From: Palsa-504 sp963789225
Lineage (GTDB): Bacteria > Actinomycetota > Actinomycetes > Streptosporangiales > Streptosporangiaceae
NCBI GenBank assembly: GCA_963789225.1
Contig: CAWBKD010000005.1
Location: 1-64,000 of the forward strand
Direction: 5' to 3'
Length of the DNA stretch: 64,000 nt
The notes below the pieces were generated by a model. The model made no database searches, was not told the origin of the DNA, and worked only from the letters and a program-made list of their open reading frames with translations. The stretch's first letter is position 1, and the number at the start of each line of letters is the position of its first letter. A program made the position numbers and the translations under genes. This document shows, in pieces, positions 40,376-49,155 of the stretch.

Positions 40376-41167
40376 ATGATGACAGCTACCCACCACGGCA
40401 GACCATCGGGCGGAGGATTCCCAGTGCCAACCCGGCTCGTACGTGCGCGGTTCTGGCCCGGCCTTGCCGCGGTCATCCTGATCGCGAGCATGCTGCTGCC
40501 GCCAGTTGCTGGCTACGCGCGGCAATACGCCTTCGCGCAGGCGCTGCAGTTCGTGATCTTCGCGGTCGCCGGCCCGGCGTTGCTGGCACTGGCCATCCCA
40601 TGGCGCACGCGCTCGCCTCGGCTGCCCGGTGCCGGACGGCCTCGCCGGCCCGCTGTCCGCGCCGCGATCCGGCTGGCTGCCTTTATCGCCCTCGCGATCA
40701 CCTGGCGGCTGCCGGTCACGGTCAACGCGCTGGCCCGCCACCCTGCCCTGGCAGCTGCCGAGATGATCACGTTGGTGGCCGCCGGTACCGGGATCTGGGC
40801 GGAGCTAACCGGCACGCGACCCGCACCAGGGCAACCGGCCCGCCCGGCACGTGCCGCCATGGCCGCAGCGGCCATGTGGACGATCTGGGTCCTCGCCTAC
40901 CTCACCGGCATGTCCGGGGCGTCCTGGTTCGCCGCCTACCACCACGGCGCGCCGGGCGGCCTGGGCGCCGCTGCGGACCAGCAGATCGCGGTGGCGATCT
41001 TGTGGACAGTCCCGGCGCTATGCTTCCTCCCCGTCCTGTTCGTCACGGTCATCGCATGGCTGGGCGGCAGCAGCCCGGCCGGAAACCGGCTCTCGGCCGC
41101 ATCGGCCAGCACACCTGGCAGCCGGCCTCGCCCGCCGCGAGGGTGGCGTTCGCCAGACACCCGATGA
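40376..41167 (+). CDS. CtaG-like cytochrome c oxidase assembly membrane protein, shortened
   Basis: A 263-residue protein from ATG 40376 with about six helices: FWPGLAALVILIASMLLPPVAG-like first segment, YARQYAFAQALQFVIFAVAGPALLALAIPWR, LAAFIALAITWRLP, LAAAEMITLVAAGTGIWAEL, AAAMWTIWVLAYLTGMS, QQIAVAILWTVPALCFLPVLFV. The pattern resembles actinobacterial caa3_CtaG proteins that help insert copper into oxidase. Start codon follows the DUF1707 stop by 10 bases. The C-terminal 30 residues are Arg/Ser/Pro-rich. Confidence 0.6.
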   Translation: MMTATHHGRPSGGGFPVPTRLVRARFWPGLAAVILIASMLLPPVAGYARQYAFAQALQFVIFAVAGPALLALAIPWRTRSPRLPGAGRPRRPAVRAAIRLAAFIALAITWRLPVTVNALARHPALAAAEMITLVAAGTGIWAELTGTRPAPGQPARPARAAMAAAAMWTIWVLAYLTGMSGASWFAAYHHGAPGGLGAAADQQIAVAILWTVPALCFLPVLFVTVIAWLGGSSPAGNRLSAASASTPGSRPRPPRGWRSPDTR

Positions 41168-41353
41168 TGACTGCATGGCCCTGACCGGCAAGGCGATCGC
41201 AGCCGCTGATGATCCGGTGCCCGCGGTGATCCCGCCACCAGGGTAGGCGGCCTTCCGGACATCGGCGCCGGAAGCGTCGGTCCAGGCATCCGCGCCGCTG
41301 GGCGCATCCGGACGAATCGCACCCCCAAGGGAGCATTAGACTATAGTTGTATT

Positions 41354-41935
41354 ATGCAAATATTGGCTGATGCGCAGGATGCGGGCGGGCGTACGGCGCG
41401 GGAGCATCGGGCGGATGCCGCCGCGGTGGACGCGGTGCTGACGGCGAGCCGGTCGCTGATCGCGGTAGCGACCCGGTCGCTGGGCGCGGCGGCGGAGGAG
41501 ACTACCATCGCGCAGTACCGGGCGCTGGTGGTGCTGGCCTCACGGGGGCCGCAGCGCATGGTGGACCTGGCCGGGGCTCTGGGTGTCGCGCCGTCGACGG
41601 CCGGGCGGATGTGCGACCGGCTGGTCCGCAAGGGCCTGATCCGCAGGCACCGGGCCCGGGCGGACCGGCGCGCGGTGCTGGTGTCGGTCACCGCGGCGGG
41701 CCGGCTGGTCGTGGACCAGGCCACCGCGCGGCGCCGCGCGCTGATCACAGACATCCTGGCCAAGCTGCCCGCCGATACCCAGCGGGCGGTCGCAAGGGCG
41801 CTGCAGGCGTTCGCGGACGCCGCCGGGGAGGTGCCCGACAGCCAGTGGCCGTCCCCCGGCCCCGCGGATGAGGCAACCGCAGCCCGGCCGCCGATGGCGG
41901 CCCGGTCCGCGAAGAGCGCGAAGGAGCGTCCGTGA
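41354..41935 (+). CDS. MarR-family regulator
   Basis: A 193-residue winged-helix regulator from ATG 41354: AVATRSLGAAAEETTIAQYRALVVLASRGPQRMVDLAGALGVAPSTAGRMCDRLVRKGLIRRHRARADRRAVLVSVT, the wing containing the DRR motif. An AT-rich block (ACTATAGTTGTATTATGC, 41339-41357) just before the start is the probable promoter and operator. It overlaps the chloride-channel gene by 4 bases, so it likely controls that gene. Confidence 0.88.
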   Translation: MQILADAQDAGGRTAREHRADAAAVDAVLTASRSLIAVATRSLGAAAEETTIAQYRALVVLASRGPQRMVDLAGALGVAPSTAGRMCDRLVRKGLIRRHRARADRRAVLVSVTAAGRLVVDQATARRRALITDILAKLPADTQRAVARALQAFADAAGEVPDSQWPSPGPADEATAARPPMAARSAKSAKERP

Positions 41936-43989
41936 CGGGCACGCGCCCGCAGGCGGGTGCCGCGCTGGCCGGACGGGCGGCCGGGTGGCTGCGGGCGGGC
42001 CGGGGCGGCCTATTCCTGCTGGCGCTGCTGGTGGGGGCCGGGTCAGGGCTGGGCGCGGTCGCGTTCCGGTACCTGATCTACTTCTTCACCTGGGCCGCCA
42101 CCGGGCACAGCCAGTTCGGCCAGCAGGGCCGCGCGGGCAGCGCGCACCTGCCCTGGCTCGGCCTGGGTTTCTTCGTGGTCATCCCGGTCATCGGCGGGCT
42201 GATCTACGGGCCGCTGATCTACCGGTTCGCCCGGGAGGCCCGCGGGCACGGTGTGCCCGAGGTGATGATCGCGGTCGCCGAGGCCGGCGGCCGGATCCGC
42301 CCCCAGGTCAGCGTGGTCAAGGCCATCGCCTCGGCGGTGTGCATCGGGGTGGGCGGCTCGGTCGGCCGGGAGGGGCCGATCGTGCAGATCGGCTCGGCGC
42401 TGGCGTCCAGCCTGGGCCAGTGGGTGAAGATGCCGGAGAACCGGCTGCGGATCCTGGTCGCCTGCGGCGCCGCCGGCGGCATCGCCGCCACCTTCAACGC
42501 GCCCATCACCGGGGTGTTCTTCGGCGTGGAGATCATCTTGCGGGAGTTCTCCGTTGACGCCTTGTTCACCGCGATGCTGGCGGCGATGATCGCCGACATC
42601 ACCGCCATCCCGTTCCTCGGTGACAAGCCGTTCCTGTCCGGGTTCCCGGCGGGCATCGTCTTGCACCACGCCCGGAACTACCTGCTGGTGGCGGTGCTGG
42701 CGGTGATCGCGGCGCTGATGGGCCTGGCGTTCAAGGCGGTGCTGTACAAGACCGAAGACCTGTGCGACCGGGTGTGGCAGGGCCGCCCGGAGTGGGCCCG
42801 GCCGGCGGTGGGCGGGATCGCGCTCGGGCTGCTGCTGCTGGCCATCCCGCAGATGTACGGGGTCGGCTACCCGGTGATATACAAGGCCACCGCCGGCCAG
42901 TACGCGCTGTGGTTCCTCATCCTGCTGGCGTTCGCCAAGATCGCCGCGTGCAGCCTGACCATCGGGATCGGTGGCTCCGGCGGGGTGTTCGCCCCGTCGC
43001 TGTTCATCGGGGTCACCTCCGGCATGGCCTACGGCGACGTCGTGCACCACATCTTCGGCCCCGCCGCCGGGCAGCCCGCCCTGTACGCGGTGGTCGCGAT
43101 GGGCGCGGTCTTCGCCTCCGCCGCCCGCGCCCCGCTGACCTCGCTGGCGTCCGTGGTCGAGATGACCGGCAACTTCGCACTCACCCTGCCGGTCATGCTC
43201 GCCGTCGCCATCGCCTCGATGACTTCCCGCGCGCTGTCCTACGGCACCATCTACACCACCAAGCTGCTGCGCCGCGGCATCGACATCGACCGCACCACCC
43301 CCTGGCGCGCCCTGGCCGACCTCAAGATCGCCGACGCCATGCGGCCGTTCCGCCCGCCGCTCCCGGTCCCGCCCGCCGTGCAGACCAACGCAGGCGGCGG
43401 CGCGGCACCGGACGGGACGGCGCTGCTCGGGCGGGTCATCTACCGGCCCGGCCCGCAGGCCCTGTTCGCCACCGAGTCCGTCGCCCAGGCCCTGCCGCAG
43501 CTGGAGGCCTACGGCCACGACGGCCTGCCCGTCCTGTCTGCCGACGGCCACCAGATACCAGGCTGGGTCACCGCCCCGGACGTGCTGCGCGCCATCGCCC
43601 GCCAGCTCAGCACCGCGCAGGCCGAGACCGAGCAGGCCCAGCTCGGCGCCGACCGGGACCACGACGGCCCGGGTGCGCTCCCGCAGCACCCGCCGACCCC
43701 GCTGCCCGGATACCAGTTCACCGAGATCACTCTCACCGCCGACTCGCCCGCCGCCGGGCGCAAGCTCGCCGACGTCAGCTGGCCGGCGGGCAGCGCCCCC
43801 GTGATCGTCCTGCGTGGCCACCGGCTCTACCCGCCCCAGCCGGAACTCGCCCTGGCCTGCGGCGACCGCGTCATCCTGCTCACCGCGGCGCCCGGCGGCG
43901 AACACCACGCCCAGCCCGCCGGTGAGGAGACCAGCCATTCTGCGGCCGCTGCGACTGGGACGACCAGTTCAACCTCGGCATCGAGCTGA
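41932..43989 (+). CDS. ClC-type chloride channel/transporter with C-terminal regulatory domain, altered 3' end
   Basis: A 685-residue protein. The ClC core shows GSVGREGPIVQ with the gating Glu E147, FFGVEIIL with E200 at the proton-glutamate site, and GIGGSGGVFAPSLFIG. The Glu pair suggests a Cl-/H+ exchanger. A soluble part with a CBS-like segment (VAQALPQLEAYGHDGLPVLSADGHQIPGWVT) and a TrkA_C-like end (GYQFTEITLTADSPAAGRKLADVSWPAGSAPVIVLRGHRLYPPQ) follows. The last 18 residues (Ser/Thr/Ala) come from a tetR gene fragment joined at about 43938, so the native C-terminus is lost. Starts 4 bases inside the MarR gene. Confidence 0.88.
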   Translation: MTGTRPQAGAALAGRAAGWLRAGRGGLFLLALLVGAGSGLGAVAFRYLIYFFTWAATGHSQFGQQGRAGSAHLPWLGLGFFVVIPVIGGLIYGPLIYRFAREARGHGVPEVMIAVAEAGGRIRPQVSVVKAIASAVCIGVGGSVGREGPIVQIGSALASSLGQWVKMPENRLRILVACGAAGGIAATFNAPITGVFFGVEIILREFSVDALFTAMLAAMIADITAIPFLGDKPFLSGFPAGIVLHHARNYLLVAVLAVIAALMGLAFKAVLYKTEDLCDRVWQGRPEWARPAVGGIALGLLLLAIPQMYGVGYPVIYKATAGQYALWFLILLAFAKIAACSLTIGIGGSGGVFAPSLFIGVTSGMAYGDVVHHIFGPAAGQPALYAVVAMGAVFASAARAPLTSLASVVEMTGNFALTLPVMLAVAIASMTSRALSYGTIYTTKLLRRGIDIDRTTPWRALADLKIADAMRPFRPPLPVPPAVQTNAGGGAAPDGTALLGRVIYRPGPQALFATESVAQALPQLEAYGHDGLPVLSADGHQIPGWVTAPDVLRAIARQLSTAQAETEQAQLGADRDHDGPGALPQHPPTPLPGYQFTEITLTADSPAAGRKLADVSWPAGSAPVIVLRGHRLYPPQPELALACGDRVILLTAAPGGEHHAQPAGEETSHSAAAATGTTSSTSASS

Positions 43990-44100
43990 TGATCCGCGGC
44001 CTCGACGGCAAGGACGCCGAGCTGAAGGCCGATCGCGGCCTGAGCTTCCGGAGCGGGCATGCGCCGCCATCGGCAACGGGACGCCGCCCGCCGGTCCTCT
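43938..44100 (+). pseudogene. tetR 3'-end remnant fused to the ClC gene
   Basis: Bases 43938-44100 match 38445-38600, the end of the TetR gene and its 3' flank: the tetR frame reads DDQFNLGIELMIRGLDGKDAEL here, against DEQFNLGIELMIRGLDGTDGEP there. Only the last 40 or so codons are present and the stop has been lost. The ClC frame enters this scrap in a different frame. Confidence 0.85.
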
Positions 44101-44291
44101 CGCAGCCGCGCCCTGACCGGCCGGTTCATGTTATCTAAGGGCCGGACATGCACCCCTGCAACCGGGCGCCGGACAGCCCGGCAAACGCGCGGCCGCCATG
44201 GTCGGCGCGGCGACGCCGGCGCTGTCCGGCCTGGACCCCTCCGGGGGCAGTCCGGCTGACGTGAGCGGTACCGGAACCCTACGGTCGGCGG

Positions 44292-44999
44292 GTGGATGAT
44301 GACTTCACTGAGCGGTACGGGAACCTGCTGACCGGTTCCTATGACTGCGTGGACCGGGTGGTACTGAATGCCTACTTCCCGCTGGGCCATAACCCGGGCG
44401 GGTTCCGGTGCTGGTGGCGGCGGCTGCACGGCAGCGATGACCTGCTGGATGACACGCACCTGATGCGGATGGCCGGGCGGTTCGCCCGCCGGGTCAAGGC
44501 CTGGGCGGCCGCGAGCGGGGTGCCGGTCATCTTCTGCACGGCCGGGGAGCGTAAGCACCTGATCGCGGAGCAGTACCTGGAGGAGAACTCGGTCGCGCCG
44601 GGGGTGTTCTTGATCTTGGCCGCCAAGGCACCGGCCACGGTCTGGAAGGTCAAGCGCTCAGCCCGGGGGGTGATCACCAGCCTGGAGAGAAAGCGGGAGC
44701 ACGTCTATCACTACAGCTTCCACATCATGGACCCGGCCTTCGGGCACCTGACCATCAAGATGTCCGGGCACCCGCCGTTCGGCGCGCAGGTGATCCTCAA
44801 TGGCCACGAGTACGTCGCGGTCGCTGAGATCGCGGATCCGCAGCGCCTGGCCCGGGTCGCAGATGCCTGGCCGCAGCACGCGGCTATAGGGCGCCTGGGC
44901 CAGGTCTGCGACCGGTGGATCTATTCGGCCTGCCTGTGCTTCGGCCTGGACCTGGCCGAGCAGGAGGCCAGCGGGTTCTCTCATCGCGGCCACAAGTGA
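44292..44999 (+). CDS. Conserved hypothetical protein, probably truncated
   Basis: A 235-residue protein from GTG 44292. It resembles a larger (about 400-residue) uncharacterised family seen in several bacteria: FTERYGNLLTGSYDCVDRVVLNAYFPLGHNPGGFRCWWR, LDDTHLMRMAGRFARRVKAWA, PVIFCTAGERKHLIAEQYL, VYHYSFHIMDPAFGHLTIKMSGHPPFGAQVILNGHEYVA, RLGQVCDRWIYSACLCFGLDL. It ends abruptly after GFSHRGHK, and the join at VAVAEIADPQ seems to lack a short internal piece. Function unknown. The family assignment is from memory of its pattern. Confidence 0.55.
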   Translation: MDDDFTERYGNLLTGSYDCVDRVVLNAYFPLGHNPGGFRCWWRRLHGSDDLLDDTHLMRMAGRFARRVKAWAAASGVPVIFCTAGERKHLIAEQYLEENSVAPGVFLILAAKAPATVWKVKRSARGVITSLERKREHVYHYSFHIMDPAFGHLTIKMSGHPPFGAQVILNGHEYVAVAEIADPQRLARVADAWPQHAAIGRLGQVCDRWIYSACLCFGLDLAEQEASGFSHRGHK

Positions 45000-45073
45000 T
45001 GATGTTCCCTGATGTGGCCGCGGGCCTGACGATGGATTGACCTGGGCTGCGCACCAGAAGCTTCAGCCGGGTG

Positions 45074-45660
45074 CTATTCCGTACTATTCATCTGGCTGGG
45101 CTGTGGCTGGCGGAGTCCATATCGGCCGCGCTGACGGCTTGCGGCGGACGGCATTGCGCCTGCAAGAGCAGGTCGGGTATCCGGTCTCCGGTCGCCGAGT
45201 CGCAGCAAGCCGACTCCGATCAGTGCTGCCGCCAAGGCGCCGCCCCACCAGACGGCGTCGGGTGACGTTGCGAGCAGCGCGCCGCCGACCGCGGGGCCGA
45301 GGGCCACGCCTGCCGTGAAGGTGAGGCCGTAGAGCGACATGTAGCGGCCGAGCAGATGCGGCGGTGCGAGGTCGGCGACGATTGGGCCGAGCACGATGAA
45401 CTGCGCGCACTCACCGATGGCGATCACGATCGCGACCCCAGCCAAGACGGTGGTAGCGGTGAACGTCGAGCTCGTTAGCGTTGCGAGCAGGACCGCGAGC
45501 AGGCCGATTGCAAATAGCGCGCTGGTCGCGGCAAGAGCGTGTGTGCGGCGCATCCGCTTGACGACCCGTGTGGCTGGAATCTGGGCGACGACGATGAAGA
45601 AGGTGTTGATGAAGAAGACGACGCCGATCTCGCCCGGCCCGACAGGCGTGTGCGCGACGT
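45074..45660 (-). pseudogene. MFS transporter, C-terminal half only
   Basis: Reading leftwards from about 45660: VAHTPVGPGEIGVVFFINTFFIVVAQIPATRVVKRMRRTHALAAT (the loop 2-3-like RR motif of the second half), then helices SALFAIGLLAVLLATL, VLAGVAIVIAIGECAQFIVL, GRYMSLYGLTFTAGVALGPAVGGALL, AVWWGGALAAALIGVGLL. This is the last six-helix bundle of a drug-type MFS exporter. The first half is missing; its place is taken by an egtA scrap on the other strand. Confidence 0.75.
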
Positions 45661-45835
45661 CCTGGCGGTGGGCTGCTCAGTCCCGTTCTCGCGGTGGGCC
45701 AGCGGTGCGGTCAAGCTGGGCAACCGGCCGCCCACGGCCGCGGATCTCGAGACGCACCTGAGCACGCTGTTCCCGCCGGTCCGGCTCCGTGGCTACCTGG
45801 AAGTGCGCTACCTGGACATGTCCGCGCGTGTCGGG
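45660..45835 (+). pseudogene. Glutamate-cysteine ligase EgtA fragment
   Basis: The frame reads SRWASGAVKLGNRPPTAADLETHLSTLFPPVRLRGYLEVRYLDM, matching the block TLFPPVRPRGYLEVRYLDAQP of actinobacterial EgtA (ergothioneine pathway gamma-glutamylcysteine ligase). Nothing before or after it belongs to that enzyme. A fragment of about 55 codons. Confidence 0.65.
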
Positions 45836-45907
45836 CCGAAAGCCTCCCGCAAGCCCGCAGCCGAACATATCGCCGGATATCGCACGCCCGTTCCATTCTG
45901 CTGGTGA

Positions 45908-46168
45908 CTGTCTGTTATAGCCGCCGATGTCTGTTGACGTGCCCTGGCAGGAACCAGGGCACGTGCGGCTGGTCGCAGTGCGGGAACTCGCTGCCGGCAT
46001 GCCAAGGCGATGTCCGCTGGGGCATGAGGCAGGCTCTCGCTCCTGCCGGAGTGGGTGGGGTAGGCCGGCTGGCGTTCCCCACGGTGTCAGGGCCGCTGGA
46101 TGCCTGGCCTGTCTGGGTGTCCTCGTTCCGGGTATTCCCGCGCCTCCGGACGTCACGTAATCCCGTGC
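45908..46168. other. Intergenic region, nothing recognised
   Basis: About 260 bases between the egtA scrap and the VapBC promoter without a supported gene. Confidence 0.35.
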
Positions 46169-46186
46169 TACACTTATTTACGTGTA
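46169..46186 (+). promoter_or_regulatory. Palindrome in the VapBC promoter
   Basis: TACAC-N8-GTGTA within a low-GC block, 29 bases before the antitoxin start. TACACT can serve as a -10 element. Placement fits autoregulation by the antitoxin-toxin complex. Confidence 0.45.
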
Positions 46187-46214
46187 ATGAGCGAGTCGTT
46201 TGAGGTGGATTGTC

Positions 46215-46457
46215 GTGGGCAACCAGAACATCACGCTGTCGCTTCCTGAGGAGGACATCCGGGAAGCCAGGATCCTAGCGGCCAGCCGCGGCACGTCGGT
46301 GTCGCAGCTGCTTGCCCGGATGCTGAGGGAACTGGTCGAGCAAGAGACTGGATATGCCAGCGCCCGTGACCGTAGCCTGGCCCGGCTGCGCGAGGGGATG
46401 GATCTCGGCACCGGCGGGCACATCAGCTGGAGCCGGGACAGCGTTCATGAGCGGTAA
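46215..46457 (+). CDS. VapB-type antitoxin (ribbon-helix-helix)
   Basis: An 80-residue protein. GTG 46215 is chosen because TGAGGTGG lies 7 bases upstream. The N-terminal part is ribbon-helix-helix: NITLSLPEEDIREARILAASRGTSVSQLLARMLRELVEQETG; the C-terminal part (LARLREGMDLGTGGHISWSRDSVHER) is the toxin-binding tail, with the typical GG.. W.RD..H motif. It overlaps the toxin gene by 11 bases. Confidence 0.88.
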   Translation: MGNQNITLSLPEEDIREARILAASRGTSVSQLLARMLRELVEQETGYASARDRSLARLREGMDLGTGGHISWSRDSVHER

Positions 46458-46890
46458 CCGCCGGTTCGTCGATACCAATATCTTGGTGTACGCACATGAC
46501 GATTCGGCGGGCGTCAAGCGGGATCAGGCACGGGCGCTGGTCGAGCAGCTGTGGGAATCCCGCGATGGCTGCCTGAGTGTTCAGGTGCTGCAGGAGTTCT
46601 TCGTGAGCGTTACCCGGAAGATCGCCAAGCCGCTCGGTGCGGAGACGGCGAAGGAGATCATCGCGGACTTGTCACGCTGGCATGTGCATGTCCCGGCAGC
46701 TGACGACGTCCTTGGCGCGATCGGCATCCACCAGCGCACCGGGATCTCGTTCTGGGATGCGATGATCGTCCGCAGCGCAGCTGAAATGGGCTGTGATGTG
46801 CTCTACTCGGAGGACCTCAACACTGGCCAGGAATACTCCGGGGTCCGTGCGGAGAACCCGGTCCAGCCTCCGGCCGCCGACCGCGCGTAG
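46447..46890 (+). CDS. VapC-type PIN-domain ribonuclease toxin
   Basis: A 147-residue PIN-domain protein from ATG 46447. The acidic metal-binding residues are all present: D9 in FVDTNILVYA, E50 in QVLQEFF, D104 in ISFWDAMIV and D123 in LYSEDLN. VapC toxins cleave specific RNAs when the antitoxin is degraded. In contrast to the pair at 2.2-2.9 kb, this module looks functional. Confidence 0.9.
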   Translation: MSGNRRFVDTNILVYAHDDSAGVKRDQARALVEQLWESRDGCLSVQVLQEFFVSVTRKIAKPLGAETAKEIIADLSRWHVHVPAADDVLGAIGIHQRTGISFWDAMIVRSAAEMGCDVLYSEDLNTGQEYSGVRAENPVQPPAADRA

Positions 46891-47643
46891 CAAGCCCCGG
46901 GGCGTTCCGCGAAATCAGCGGCCAGCGGCCGGACCGAAGGTCAACCGACCTGCCTTACGCAATGAAGACAGCGCAGCAACCGTGCAGATCAGCTCCGCGC
47001 AGGAGAGCCGCAGCAAGACGCACTACGGAATGTCACAGCGTCCCAGAGCCCAAGCGACCTGCCGACTCTGGGCGTCTGAGAATTGCGTCAGCCGCGCGCG
47101 CGGTCGCCCGCAGATCCTCCAATTCTGTGTACCGCCACCTGCACCGCATCCCGCCTTTCGGCGCGACGCTTTGATGTCTGGTTTGGCGGCGGACAGGTGG
47201 TATCGCCGGGCAGCCTCGGCGAGCGCCTGGGTCGCTGGTGTCCCTGGGGTGTGAATCTTGAGGCCAAGCATCCGCTGCGCCGCTTCACGTCGAGGTGGTC
47301 GATACCAGTGGTGTAAAGGGTTCTACCGTCTCGGCTCAACAAGAAGTTGCCGCCACATCCTGGTGACGTGCCCGTCCACGGTGACCTCAACGTCCGCGCC
47401 GCCACGGAAGTTGCTGCGCCAACGGGCGTCTGTCAGCGAATACAGCCCGGCCTGGCGTCAGTGCCACTCCTCCAGACGCTGCCTAACGGTGTAGCGCCAG
47501 TTCCGCGACCCCGAACCCGCACCTGGGTATGACGCGGTGAGATGGTTTGCTCACGCCAGCTCGACCCAGATTGCACTCGAACTGCATCCGGACCCTTGTC
47601 ATCTATCGCCGGAATCGTATCTGAATTCGATTACCTCGCCTGA
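46891..47643. other. 750-bp stretch of gene debris, no intact gene
   Basis: No complete gene is supported. On the minus strand near 47345-47455 one frame reads LYSLTDARWRSNFRGGADVEVTVDG-like residues, reminiscent of deazaflavin- or nitroreductase-type proteins, but too short to be sure. The area is less strongly biased in codon use than its neighbours, as expected for decayed DNA. Confidence 0.35.
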
Positions 47644-48446
47644 CTAGTATCTTCCGTGGCTCCGCTTGAGCACGGCCACCAAGGCATCCTCCGCGCTGGC
47701 CTGGGTGTACGGGTTGGGGTCAATGACCGGACCTGCCCAGAGCAGGCCGAACTGGCCGTGCCGGTTGGTGTCGTGGGCCTCGATGGACCGCGCCTGCTTT
47801 CGGAAGAACGAGGAGAACTGGCTGGTTCTGGCAGTGACAGCCAGCACCTTGAGGTCTTGCGCGAAGATTCCCTTGTACGACTCACGGGCGCCGCGGGTGC
47901 TGTTGCCGCATCCGGTCCCCCCGCATCGCTCGTGCAGCACCCCGCCGATCGCGAGATGGCTGATCGCCGCCTTGGCGATGCGTTCGGCGGTACGCAAAAG
48001 CCCGGAGTCCTTGGTCGCCCGGTAGAGCTGGGCAAGGCCTGCCAGGATCACGCCCTGGTTGTAGGTCCAGGTGGTTGCGTGGTTATTGGCGCAGCGTGAG
48101 TCGAGGCCGTCGTTGATCAGGTCACTCTTGTTGATCATCCCGCTGACCTTGAACCACGACCATTCGGGTTTGGCCCACCTCAGGTACTTAGTGTCGCCGC
48201 GGATGGTGTTGTGCAGCCAAGCCGTCAGCTCAAGGAAGATCTCGTTGGTGATCGCATTCTTTAGGCCCTGGCAGTCGTCCAGTACACCCCGCCACGGCAT
48301 GTGCCGTCCCAGGACCGGTGAATGTAGTTGGCGTCGGTTTCCGCCATCGCCAGGTACCGTCTGGACCGGGTGATGTCGTAGGCCTGCAGCCAGTCCAGTC
48401 CCCACCAGCCGGTGTCGTTGTTGTAGGAAGTCTCGAAGTTGCCCCG
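47644..48446 (-). pseudogene. GH76-family hydrolase, 5'-truncated and frameshifted
   Basis: Two frames join near 48275. The first has NFETSYNNDTGWWGLDWLQAYDITRSRRYLAMAE and TCRGGVYW; the second has GLKNAITNEIFLELTAWLHN, LRWAKPEWSWFKVSGMINKSDLINDGL, NNHATTWTYNQGVILAGLAQLYRA and SYKGIFAQDL. This is the GH76 alpha/alpha-barrel (alpha-1,6-mannanase type) with the catalytic DD pair replaced by ND in YNNDTGWW. The first 80-100 residues and any signal peptide are gone at the joint with the methyltransferase (about 48436-48446). Confidence 0.8.
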
Positions 48447-49003
48447 CCGGAAAGCCACTCGACCGGGCTCTGCTGACGTGCCTTGCCGAGCAGGCTGAAG
48501 ACGGTGCGCCGGTCGCCGATCTGGGGTGCGGCCCCGGGCATGTAGCAGCCTGGCTCGTCGGCCGTGGCATGGCCGCAGTCGGTATCGACCTGTCGCCTGG
48601 CATGATCGCCGTCGGCCGCAGGGACTATCCGCAGGTGGAGTTCCGCGAGGGGGACTTCCTTGCGCTCCCGGCAGCGGACGGTGAGTTCGGGGCGGTCGTC
48701 GCGTTCTACTCGATCATCCATCTTGAACCTGGCGAGCTGGGCCGGGCATTCGGTGAGATTCACCGGGTGCTGCGGCCCAGCGCGCTTTTCCTCGTCGCCT
48801 TTCATATCGGTTCGGAGGTCAGGCACCTAGCCGAGTGGTGGGGTCACGAGGTAGACGTGGACTTCGGTTTCTTCGAGCCGCCGGATATCGCCAAGGCTAT
48901 GGAGCAGGCAGGCTTCCGTGTCGAGATGCGTCTGGAGCGGTTGAGCTACCCCCAGGAAGTCGAGACACGCCGCGCATACCTGATGGCCCGCCGCCAGCCC
49001 TGA
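48446..49003 (+). pseudogene. SAM-dependent methyltransferase, lacking its N-terminal start
   Basis: An open frame from about 48446 reads AGKPLDRALLTCLAEQ, motif I VADLGCGPGHVAAWLV, GIDLSPGMIAVGRRDYPQVEFREGDFLALP, FYSIIHLEPGEL and LRPSALFLVAFHIG, ending at 49003. Sequence before AGKPLDR belongs to the GH76 fragment on the other strand, so about 25-30 N-terminal residues and the start are lost. The first ATG (48569) would remove motif I and give an inactive protein. Confidence 0.78.
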
Positions 49004-49155
49004 ACCAAGCCGGGCATGAACGGATCTGGGAAAGCACAGAGCGATCTTTCGGTACCTGCGGCCAGGGCCACGGCGATCGACCGGCTGACGTGCATATCGA
49101 GGCGGCTATTCGTGCGTCCCAGGCGTGATGGCCGGTCACGCTGCGCAGCTTCCGG

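Noticed and set aside
42043..43938. 631-codon open frame antisense to the ClC gene
   Set aside because: Shadow frame; the sense frame has every ClC signature.
47345..47455. Nitroreductase/deazaflavin-type fragment on the minus strand
   Set aside because: Only about 35 residues of weak resemblance in decayed DNA; mentioned as a possibility but not annotated as a gene.
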